33,905 nt of DNA, from positions 1-33,905 of IMG/VR virus record IMGVR_UViG_3300023179_000303; one strand, given 5' to 3'. The position numbers were made by a program, and so were the translations under genes. This DNA is from a virus. Within the stretch, counting starts at the first letter, position 1, and each line of letters opens with the position of its first letter. A model generated the notes under the pieces. The model searched no databases. It was given only the letters and a program-made list of their open reading frames with translations, and was not told where the DNA came from. Positions 1-6,460 of the stretch are shown in pieces.

Positions 1-1
1 A

Positions 2-283
2 ACGACCGATATTAAGTCCGTCAGGGAAGGTGAACACCAGGCTGGATACTTAACCCGCAACAATACAACACCAGAACCAGAAACAAAAGAACCGCGTCCA
101 GGCGATGCCGCAATATGGGGACAGCAAGGCCCATTCAACATGAACAGCATATTGGCAGGATCGGCGTTTCAGTCAGTGCGTGGTGAGCAGGTTGGGATGA
201 AGCCAAGGGACGCGGGATTAACAGAAGGCCCGAAACCTTCTTCATATATTGCAGACCACGAAAACCTTAAATTGCAGCCATGA
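2..283 (+). CDS. C-terminal part of zinc-ribbon-like virion/packaging-region protein (wraps around from 33595)
   Basis: This is the 3' part of the gene that begins at 33595. Joined across the terminal repeat the product is about 154 aa. The part here is hydrophilic and Pro/Gly rich (TPEPETKEPRPGDAAIWG, then SAFQSVRGEQVGMKPRDAG), typical of a flexible tail. The stop codon TGA (281-283) overlaps the portal ATG (280-282) in an ATGA arrangement, so translation of the two is probably coupled. Codon 2-4 reads ACG here and ATG in the right-hand copy, a difference at the contig edge. The function is unknown. Its position directly upstream of the portal suggests a role in packaging or head assembly. 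Confidence 0.75.
   Translation, partial: TTDIKSVREGEHQAGYLTRNNTTPEPETKEPRPGDAAIWGQQGPFNMNSILAGSAFQSVRGEQVGMKPRDAGLTEGPKPSSYIADHENLKLQP
4..129. repeat. Terminal direct repeat, left copy (contig closes into a circle)
   Basis: Bases 4-129 are identical to 33780-33905 (126 bp). The repeat lies inside a reading frame that starts at 33595 and is completed at 283 when the ends are joined, so the contig is a closed circle of about 33,779 bp. The length is close to a common assembly k-mer size, and bases 1 and 3 differ from the right-hand context. I infer an assembly overlap rather than a physical T7-style terminal repeat, but sequence alone cannot exclude the latter. Confidence 0.93.
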
Positions 284-1917
284 AAATACCAGTAGACCCG
301 ATTGATAGAGAGGCTTTTTATATTGATTTGATTCAGAAATGCCTTGTTTCCAGAGAAACGAGGAAATCTGATTATGCATCATTGCGTAGCTGGTATTTGT
401 TTGGGAATGATCCCAACGAACCGCCAGCAATGTATAACAAAATCTATCCGCACATAGATCAGCTTTGTTCTTTTCTATATTCTGCGGAAACGACAAGATT
501 CTCTATTGATTTGGGCGCTGAAGTACACGAGGGGGAATATTCAAAAATTCCCTCTTTAACTCGTGCGCTTAATGACGAGTGGCTTAACAGCAATGCAGAC
601 CAAGTATTTAGCAGCGCCGTTTCTTGGGCGCTGACTTACAACAGTTCATTTATCAAACTGGTAGTGAACAGAGGTATCCATCCCTACATGGTAGAGCCTT
701 CATGTATTGGCGTGCTGCGTGAAGATGTGCCGAGCATGGATAGACAAGAAGCAGTTGTTCAGACTTACTACATTACCCGCAGTGAGTTATATAGTCGTTT
801 GTATTCTCATCCTAAGCGGGAACAGATTGTGTCCAGAGTAGGATCAGCGCCGCACGAGAGAACAGAAACGCCTAACGGGATTGATCGCATCATCATGTCG
901 CAGGTCAGCCCGACAATGTATGGGAACGTTAACATTGACCTATCAGGGATGAACCGCTACAAGGCTGAGGTGTCAGAGCCTACCGTGGAAATGCGCGAGT
1001 TGTGGGTGTGGGATGATGAGCGTGAAGATTATCAGGTAGTCACGATTGCTGACCCTGATGTAATCATTTATGACAGACCAGGCGAACAGCTATTCCTAAA
1101 AGGTGAATTGCCTTTTGTGCAAATTTGCCCGTCCCCTCTTTACGATTATTTCTGGGGGCAATCGGAAATACAACGCCTGATTTATTTACAGCAGATGCGT
1201 AACAAGCGCATGTCCGAAATTATGGATTTGCTGTCAAAACAAGTGAACCCTCCTACCGCGTTGATTGGGTTCACGGGCATGTTGGATGAAAAAAACTTTG
1301 CGCTGAATAGAGCAGGTGGACTTTTGGCGACAGATATGCCAAGCGCAAAAGTAGAAAAACTGGCACCAAACATTCCTCAAGATATGTTCAAAGAGATTGC
1401 GGAAATAGACGCAATGTTTGAGGAAGCATCAGGAATTGTTAGCGTGCTGCAAGGTCGCGGTGAGTCAGGTGTTAGATCATCAGGCCATGCAAGCCAGCTT
1501 GCCCGATTAGGATCAAGTAGGGCAAAACGTCGCGCTCTTATTATCGAAGATTCGCTTGAGAAGCTGGCAACAATGTATCTAAAGCTGATGCAAAGATACG
1601 ACCCAACACACTTCACAGATACAAACAAACGGAAGTTCATTGCAGAGCAATTTACGCGGGATTACGTTGTAAAAGTGGATGCCCACAGTAATTCGCCTAT
1701 CTTTATGGAAGATTTACGCAATCTTGCCTTCCAGTTATTCAAAGCGCAGGCGATTGATAAGGAATCATTGCTTGACCTATTAGAACCCCCGATGAAGCAG
1801 CATTTGAAAGAAAAACTGCGTAGAGCAGAAGAAAAACAGGCAAAAATGCAGGAACAACAGCAAGCGCAAGAGGCTAAAGCGCCCAAAGAATCTAAGCAAG
1901 AGCAAAAAGCAAAGTGA
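280..1917 (+). CDS. Portal protein (head-tail connector)
   Basis: 545 aa, close to the 536 aa of T7 gp8. The portal is a dodecameric ring at one capsid vertex through which DNA is packaged by TerL and later ejected. The N-terminal segment with NKIYPHIDQLCSFLYSAETT (around residues 53-72) and the long helical region ending in a Lys/Glu/Gln-rich tail (about 505-545, coiled-coil like) are typical of podovirus portals. Internal stretches such as YLQQMRNKRMSEIMDLLSKQ (about 303-322) fit the stem/tunnel region. It overlaps the upstream gene by 4 bp and is followed by two tiny basic genes and a scaffold candidate, the standard portal-scaffold-capsid order. The call rests on recognition of the family plus context. 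Confidence 0.9.
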   Translation: MKIPVDPIDREAFYIDLIQKCLVSRETRKSDYASLRSWYLFGNDPNEPPAMYNKIYPHIDQLCSFLYSAETTRFSIDLGAEVHEGEYSKIPSLTRALNDEWLNSNADQVFSSAVSWALTYNSSFIKLVVNRGIHPYMVEPSCIGVLREDVPSMDRQEAVVQTYYITRSELYSRLYSHPKREQIVSRVGSAPHERTETPNGIDRIIMSQVSPTMYGNVNIDLSGMNRYKAEVSEPTVEMRELWVWDDEREDYQVVTIADPDVIIYDRPGEQLFLKGELPFVQICPSPLYDYFWGQSEIQRLIYLQQMRNKRMSEIMDLLSKQVNPPTALIGFTGMLDEKNFALNRAGGLLATDMPSAKVEKLAPNIPQDMFKEIAEIDAMFEEASGIVSVLQGRGESGVRSSGHASQLARLGSSRAKRRALIIEDSLEKLATMYLKLMQRYDPTHFTDTNKRKFIAEQFTRDYVVKVDAHSNSPIFMEDLRNLAFQLFKAQAIDKESLLDLLEPPMKQHLKEKLRRAEEKQAKMQEQQQAQEAKAPKESKQEQKAK

Positions 1918-1923
1918 GGATAT

Positions 1924-2067
1924 ATGTCAAAAAAAACATCAATGACGAGGGCAGGAGATCAGCCGAGAATCACTAAAAAGCAACTTTCTGCAAAAACATA
2001 TTCGCCTCGCTTGACTTACACACAAAACACAGTTAAAAAGACATCAAGCAGAAATGTAAAACGTTAA
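1924..2067 (+). CDS. Small basic protein of unknown function (47 aa)
   Basis: The frame starts 6 bp after the portal stop. A GAGGA Shine-Dalgarno (about 1916-1920, overlapping the portal stop) sits a few bases before the ATG. The product is rich in Lys, Arg, Thr and Ser (for example SKKTSMTRAGDQPRITKKQL at the start, SSRNVKR at the end), has no hydrophobic segment and is strongly positively charged. It lies between portal and capsid genes, so it is presumably made late and may bind DNA or join the head. I do not recognise a family. Confidence 0.6.
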   Translation: MSKKTSMTRAGDQPRITKKQLSAKTYSPRLTYTQNTVKKTSSRNVKR

Positions 2068-2125
2068 TGCTTGAGGTTTGGCTGAGTTCCTCTTTTAATT
2101 TGGCCGCTGCTTGAAAGGTACCATC

Positions 2126-2167
2126 ATGGCACGCAAAGCACGCAAAGGCCGTAAGGCTCGTAAGTAA
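2126..2167 (+). CDS. 13-residue (xRK)4 peptide gene
   Basis: Start and stop define MARKARKGRKARK: after the Met, four tandem tripeptides Ala/Gly-Arg-Lys, 8 of 13 residues basic. An AAAGG Shine-Dalgarno (2114-2118) lies 7 nt before the ATG. The frame ends directly at a palindromic GC-rich element, so the gene and that structure may form one unit. A peptide like this would bind nucleic acid or acidic protein surfaces, protamine-like. What is seen: start, ribosome site, repeat pattern, stop. What is inferred: that it is translated. No function is known to me. Confidence 0.5.
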   Translation: MARKARKGRKARK

Positions 2168-2210
2168 TCCTAGGATTGCTTAACCCCTAGGGGGGAGGGG
2201 TGATCCCCCC
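2166..2210 (+). other. Twin CCTAGG palindromes followed by a G6/C6 stem-loop
   Basis: AATCCTAGGATT (2166-2177) is a perfect 12-bp palindrome and CCCCTAGGGG (2184-2193) a perfect 10-bp palindrome with the same CCTAGG core. G6 at 2190-2195 can pair with C6 at 2205-2210. The element lies between the 13-aa gene and the gene at 2228. There is no T-tract, so it is not a classical intrinsic terminator. It could be an mRNA stability or processing structure, or an operator. Confidence 0.5.
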
Positions 2211-2227
2211 ACCAGACAAGGGATAAT

Positions 2228-2680
2228 ATGAGCGTACCAAGCGACAAACTAATGGAGTTAATGAGGCAAAGAAAAGATGGACAGCCTCAAGGCGGGGAAC
2301 AAACGGCTGATGTTTCTAGCGCAACCATGTCTATGTCTGACACTGGTACGCCGCCGATGGCGTCGCCTATGTCTACGCCTGAACCAACGATGGGAAGCAG
2401 AGAGGGTGCGCTTGTGAATCTTGGAATGGCGCTTGATCTTCTAGAACAATCATTGCCTGCTCTTGGATCGGAATCAGAAGAAGGCGCGAGCGTTGTTAAT
2501 GCAATTCGCGTTTTGAATCGAGTCCTTGGATCGAAGAAAGGCAAAACAAATGAATTGCAGCAATCTGAGATTCTTCAGATGTTGCAAACATTGCCGCAAG
2601 CTGGCGGCGCTTCACCAGAAGTGAGAGCGTTAATGCAATCACAAGGACAAGGCGCATTAGCCGCGCCTCAACAACCATAA
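2228..2680 (+). CDS. Head-region protein of unknown function (150 aa)
   Basis: An AAGGGA Shine-Dalgarno precedes the ATG at good distance. The N-terminal third is low complexity (Met/Ser/Thr/Pro-rich, residues about 30-60). The middle is predicted helical (GALVNLGMALDLLEQSLPAL, then SVVNAIRVLNRVLG), and the tail is Gln/Ala-rich. A disordered head plus amphipathic helices fits a scaffold-associated or minor head protein. It sits in the portal-scaffold-capsid run. No catalytic motif is visible and I cannot name a family. Confidence 0.8.
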   Translation: MSVPSDKLMELMRQRKDGQPQGGEQTADVSSATMSMSDTGTPPMASPMSTPEPTMGSREGALVNLGMALDLLEQSLPALGSESEEGASVVNAIRVLNRVLGSKKGKTNELQQSEILQMLQTLPQAGGASPEVRALMQSQGQGALAAPQQP

Positions 2681-2689
2681 GGAAATATC

Positions 2690-2875
2690 ATGGAACTTTT
2701 CAAACCTAGAGGCGCTGCACTTCGCAAGCCAACAGACAACAAACAAGAGTTCGGCACTGTAATCAACACTCCTCGTTATTCTGAAATTGGCGGTCTTTCC
2801 AATTCTGGAAAAATCGCAGCTTCCAAAATGGGCGCTGTTGTTAAGAAGCCAACAGACGGTAAAAAAGTTATTTAA
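2690..2875 (+). CDS. Small basic protein with duplicated KPTD motif (61 aa)
   Basis: A GGAAA ribosome site lies just before the ATG. The protein opens and closes with related segments, RKPTDNK (about residues 12-18) and KKPTDGKK (about 52-59). At DNA level both contain AAGCCAACAGAC, so this is an internal duplication. It is hydrophilic with no membrane segment. Its place between two head genes suggests a late, possibly virion-associated role. I do not recognise the function. Confidence 0.7.
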   Translation: MELFKPRGAALRKPTDNKQEFGTVINTPRYSEIGGLSNSGKIAASKMGAVVKKPTDGKKVI

Positions 2876-2894
2876 TCGGCAAAGAGGCTAATCT

Positions 2895-3425
2895 ATGTCA
2901 CTCGAAAATCTTTCATTTGAAGCCAGAGATGAACTGGCAGCATTGGCACAACAACTTGCAGAGCATCCAGAAACTAGAAAACAGTTTCTAAAGATGACAA
3001 AGCAACTGAAGCCAGAGCTTACTATTCCTGAATTAGACATTGAGGAATATACGAACAAAGCGGTTTCTTCTGCCGAGAAAAGAGTTCAAGAGCTTGAATC
3101 AAGGCTTAGAGAGCGTGACGCTGTTGAAGAATTAGAGCGTCGTCGTATGTCTTTGATGAAAAAAGGATTGATTCAAGACGAAAGCGATATTCAGAACGTA
3201 GAGAAGCTGATGCTAGAGCGTGGGATTACTAACCACGAGACAGCAGCCGAGTATCATCAATGGATGAAACAAGCGGCTGTTCCAACCTCGTCGAGTTACA
3301 ACCCAAGCCCGATGAACAAATTTGACCTTTCCAATTACTGGAAAAATCCTCAAACCGCAGCAAGGAATGAGGCGTTTAAAGCACTCAATGATCTTCGTAA
3401 ACCTACGAAGCCCATAGGGTTATAA
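2895..3425 (+). CDS. Probable capsid scaffolding protein
   Basis: 176 aa, highly charged and almost wholly helical. Glu/Lys/Gln-rich segments run from about residue 20 to 135, including a coiled-coil-like stretch AEKRVQELESRLRERD near 60-75. The C-terminal part is basic and ends in LRKPTKPIGL, and a short basic C-terminus is where many scaffolds contact the coat protein. It lies immediately upstream of the major capsid gene, the usual position. Scaffolding proteins share little sequence, so the call rests on composition, length and synteny. Confidence 0.72.
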   Translation: MSLENLSFEARDELAALAQQLAEHPETRKQFLKMTKQLKPELTIPELDIEEYTNKAVSSAEKRVQELESRLRERDAVEELERRRMSLMKKGLIQDESDIQNVEKLMLERGITNHETAAEYHQWMKQAAVPTSSSYNPSPMNKFDLSNYWKNPQTAARNEAFKALNDLRKPTKPIGL

Positions 3426-3454
3426 GAGGCTTTTACTAACTTTCGGAGATAAAC

Positions 3455-4477
3455 ATGCCTATTGGTGGTGGTATTCTTCCGGCAGCGGGTACGTCACAAT
3501 ACACGGAGTTAACCTACGTTACTCGTCGTGCGTTTGTCCCGAAGCTGGTAGTACAAATCTATAACTCAACTCCTCTGCTTGCTGCATTGATGGCAAACAG
3601 CCAATCTGCTTCTGGCGGCGCATCTTCCGTTACTGTGCCCGTTCAAGGTTCGCAGTTCGTTAATGCACAATGGTCTGATTATTCAGGATCATTCGCGCAG
3701 CCTACTGTTCAGCAAGGTATTACCAATGCTGAATTTAACTTAAAGCTGATGATTACTCCCGTCCCATTCTTGGGCATGGAAGGCTTGGCGCAGCAAGATG
3801 CGGCTATTATTCCTCTCATCGAGGCGCGTATGAATGACGCGACCAACGTGATGATGGATGCAATGGCCACGGCTTTGTACAACAACACCACGAACAATCA
3901 GCAGTTTATCGGTTTGCCAGGTGCTATTGATGATGGAACTACTCTTGGCACATACGGCAATATTGCCCGTTCCGGCTCTGTAAATACTTGGTGGAGATCA
4001 AAAGTCTACGCCGCTGGCTCTGCAAACCCCACACGGCAAAACGTTTTGCAATACCTTTCTGGTACTGTTAAAAACGGCGCTGAAGTGCCTACTTTTGCAG
4101 TTTGCGGCCTAGGAACTTGGACTTTGCTGGCACAAGACTTTGTTGGACAAGAGCAATATGTGATTTCTCCCGGTAAAGGCATTGGCTTTGATAGTGATCC
4201 TGACGGGCCACAATCTGGATTCCGCGCTTTGATGGTTGGCGGCATCCCTGTGTATGCTGATCCATATTGCCCTGAAGGAACTCTGTATTACATCAACTCG
4301 AACTATTTGAGCCTGTACATCCATGACAATGGATCGTTTGTGTTCACTGGTTTTGAGTCTACTCTACCCAACTGGCAAATCGGCTATGTTGGTGCTGTGT
4401 TGATGATCGCTGAACTTGTTAACGTCAAGCCACGGTCAATGACAAAAGTTACCGGCTTCAACTATTTGTCTCTATAA
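3455..4477 (+). CDS. Major capsid protein
   Basis: 340 aa, similar in size to T7 gp10A (344 aa) and to many HK97-fold coat proteins. A CGGAG ribosome site precedes the ATG. The features seen are an N-terminal arm, VPKLVVQIYNSTPLLAALMA (about residues 28-47), a Gly/Ser-rich turn and strand (GGASSVTVPVQGSQF), a long helix with IPLIEARMNDATNVMMDAMA (about 117-136), and a C-terminal beta region with GTLYYINSNYLSLYIHDNG. These resemble HK97-fold capsid proteins of environmental podophages. It assembles the icosahedral shell around the scaffold, and two small beta proteins follow it. Confidence 0.9.
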   Translation: MPIGGGILPAAGTSQYTELTYVTRRAFVPKLVVQIYNSTPLLAALMANSQSASGGASSVTVPVQGSQFVNAQWSDYSGSFAQPTVQQGITNAEFNLKLMITPVPFLGMEGLAQQDAAIIPLIEARMNDATNVMMDAMATALYNNTTNNQQFIGLPGAIDDGTTLGTYGNIARSGSVNTWWRSKVYAAGSANPTRQNVLQYLSGTVKNGAEVPTFAVCGLGTWTLLAQDFVGQEQYVISPGKGIGFDSDPDGPQSGFRALMVGGIPVYADPYCPEGTLYYINSNYLSLYIHDNGSFVFTGFESTLPNWQIGYVGAVLMIAELVNVKPRSMTKVTGFNYLSL

Positions 4478-4489
4478 GGGGGAATTTAA

Positions 4490-4846
4490 ATGTCACTTAG
4501 CACAAATAAAATTCTTCTTGCTAATGCCACAGCTAACACTGTCGGCGCTCTTATTCAGCCCGTGTCCGTTGCCAGCGTTGGCGCTGGTAATGCTACGGCT
4601 ATGCTGAATAGCAAGGTGATCCCTACTGGTACTTACATGGTTCCAGCAACGGCCAACGTTACTATTGAGATCAATGCTTATACCGGCACTGCGAACTCTT
4701 GGACAACGTATTTAGCGAACAACACTTCAGGGGTAATTATTTCTGACGGGTTCAACGTTCGTGCAAATGCGGTGACAGGTACGCAAACCGTTACTCTGTA
4801 TGGATTCAACGAGGGAACTGCGGTTAGTGGTACATTCTTGAGCTAA
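4490..4846 (+). CDS. Small beta-rich head protein, possible capsid decoration protein (118 aa)
   Basis: A strong Shine-Dalgarno (AGGGGGA) lies just before the ATG. The protein is rich in Ala, Thr, Asn and Val, with alternating hydrophobic residues (MVPATANVTIEINAYTG, TQTVTLYGFNEGTAVSG) typical of a compact beta sandwich. It lies directly after the capsid gene and is followed by a second protein of similar size and composition. Small beta proteins in this place often bind the outside of the capsid, but a neck role is also possible. Confidence 0.78.
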   Translation: MSLSTNKILLANATANTVGALIQPVSVASVGAGNATAMLNSKVIPTGTYMVPATANVTIEINAYTGTANSWTTYLANNTSGVIISDGFNVRANAVTGTQTVTLYGFNEGTAVSGTFLS

Positions 4847-4858
4847 TGGGGGTGTTGA

Positions 4859-5266
4859 ATGATTAGCAACGCTGTCGCAACAAGATACCCGAACTCATTT
4901 GGCAACTATGCTATCGCTTCAAACGTTGCCGTATCACTTAGCGCAACAGGTAACGCGGTAGCTGTTCTGCCTGTTACTGCTGGCACAAACTACATTATTC
5001 GCAGAATAACTGTGGCTAACGCCAGCGGTAACATCGGAACAGGTAACGTCACAATCTTAACGAGCAATGATGGCAATGCATCAAACGCCGTGTCAAACAA
5101 TGTTGTTTTGTCGAGTGTAACAAGCACCACGACATTTCAAGATATTGGTTTGGCTACTGCTGCTGCCACCGCTGTTTACAGTGCGGCTGCACTGTTTGTT
5201 AAGGTGAACACTGCCGTTACTGGAACCTGTAACATTACCGTTTATGGCGACGTAATCAACCTATGA
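4859..5266 (+). CDS. Second small beta-rich head protein (135 aa)
   Basis: A GGGGGT ribosome site precedes the ATG. Like its upstream neighbour it is made of alternating Val/Ala/Thr/Asn strands (YIIRRITVANASGNIGTGNV, FVKVNTAVTGTCNITVYGDV) with no charged cluster or catalytic motif. The two may be paralogous decoration or neck proteins, though identity is not obvious by eye. The stop overlaps the next gene's ATG (ATGA at 5263-5266), implying translational coupling. Confidence 0.78.
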   Translation: MISNAVATRYPNSFGNYAIASNVAVSLSATGNAVAVLPVTAGTNYIIRRITVANASGNIGTGNVTILTSNDGNASNAVSNNVVLSSVTSTTTFQDIGLATAAATAVYSAAALFVKVNTAVTGTCNITVYGDVINL

Positions 5267-5604
5267 GCGATTTTGTTTGTGTTTTGAATAAAAGTGGGTT
5301 TCCATTGGAAGATGGTTACAATGGAACCACTTGGTTATTCAGGCCAGAAATACCGGTAAAAGTGCCGGTTGACGTTGCTCGTCATATTTTTGGTTATGAA
5401 GTTCAAGACAAAGCAGAATTTGTAATTAGGTTAAATTGGGTAAAAACCAATAACGACTTACCGGCTGCATTGGAGAGATTATCTAAATTTGAGATTTCAC
5501 CATATCAGCCAGAACAGAACCGTTCCTTAGCCTCGACGGTTGGCCAAGTAACCCCAATCCTTGAAAAAGGTGCGGGGCGAAAAGCTACTATCAAGGCTGC
5601 ATAA
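5263..5604 (+). CDS. Conserved-looking head-tail region protein (113 aa)
   Basis: Starts inside the stop of the previous gene (ATGA). The N-terminal part reads as a small mixed fold (NKSGFPLEDGYNGTTWLFRP, then a VPVDVARHIFGYEV helix near residues 37-50). The C-terminal 30 residues are basic and probably disordered. It lies between capsid accessory genes and the head-tail adaptor, so a head-completion or connector role is a reasonable inference. I do not recognise a defined family. Confidence 0.78.
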   Translation: MSDFVCVLNKSGFPLEDGYNGTTWLFRPEIPVKVPVDVARHIFGYEVQDKAEFVIRLNWVKTNNDLPAALERLSKFEISPYQPEQNRSLASTVGQVTPILEKGAGRKATIKAA

Positions 5605-5615
5605 AAGGTTATGAA

Positions 5616-6458
5616 ATGGCTACCCTTACCTCGTACATCACGGAGGTTCGCAGGCTTTTGCACGACGCCAATGCGGATTTCTGGCAAGACAACGAACTAA
5701 CGGACTTCATCAATGATGGCCGTGAGAAGGTTGCGAGGGATACGGGATGCACAAGGACACTTCAAGTAAGCAGCACTCCAATTTCGCCTAATAATACGGC
5801 TGCAATACCATGGGCTGCTGGCCTTGCTGTAACGGCGGGGCAATATGTTTTTTCAAACATATTTACTTATCAAGTCACCGTTAGCGGAACACTTGGCACG
5901 ACTGCGCCGCCCTATCCCGCGGCTGGCGCGTCTACATTCCCGCCAAGTACCAGCTTTACTAACGGAACTGCGACACTTCTTTACTACGCACCCACGGAAA
6001 TAATCCCGTTTTCTTGCCTGCCAAGTGGCATAAATACGCTTGATATACTTAATATCAATCTGTATTGGGGTAATACGAGGGTTCCATTACGCTATTTACC
6101 GTGGACTGGATTTAATAGCCAGCTACGTTATTGGCAAAATTACGTTGGCCGACCCATATGCTTTTCGGTGTTTGGGCAACAACAGATTTACATTTCACCA
6201 AGCCCAGATCAATCTTATGTGATCGAGCTTGATACTGTTGTTTTGCCTGCCGCGCTCTCATTGGCTACCCCAACGGCAACAGATACGATTATTGACCCAT
6301 ATACAACGCCGGTTTCTTTTTATGCGGCTTACAAAGCTAAGTACAAAGAACAAAGCTACGGCGAAGCTGAAATATTTAAACAGGAATACATGAAGCACGT
6401 TCAATCTGTGCTCAGTTCTGTGTTTACAAGACGAATCCCTGACGTATACGGAAGTTAA
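5616..6458 (+). CDS. Head-to-tail adaptor (T7 gp11-like) with an inserted beta module
   Basis: 280 aa. The N-terminus (TSYITEVRRLLHDANADFWQ, then DNELTDFINDGREKVARDTG) is the helical start typical of podovirus adaptor and gp6-type connector proteins that bind the portal from below. The remainder is beta rich and ends with a helical segment (AAYKAKYKEQSYGEAEIFKQ). Residues about 64-125 look like an insertion: PWAAGLAVTAGQYVFSN, then YQVTVSGTLGT, then TNGTATLLYY. A very similar module occurs in the next gene. It is followed by the nozzle gene, as gp11 is by gp12 in T7. Confidence 0.8.
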   Translation: MATLTSYITEVRRLLHDANADFWQDNELTDFINDGREKVARDTGCTRTLQVSSTPISPNNTAAIPWAAGLAVTAGQYVFSNIFTYQVTVSGTLGTTAPPYPAAGASTFPPSTSFTNGTATLLYYAPTEIIPFSCLPSGINTLDILNINLYWGNTRVPLRYLPWTGFNSQLRYWQNYVGRPICFSVFGQQQIYISPSPDQSYVIELDTVVLPAALSLATPTATDTIIDPYTTPVSFYAAYKAKYKEQSYGEAEIFKQEYMKHVQSVLSSVFTRRIPDVYGS

Positions 6459-6460
6459 AA

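Noticed and set aside
4-129. Physical terminal repeat as in T7
   Set aside because: The repeat is within a coding gene, has a typical assembly-overlap length, and T7-type RNA polymerase and replication genes are absent. An assembly overlap is the simpler reading, though not proven.
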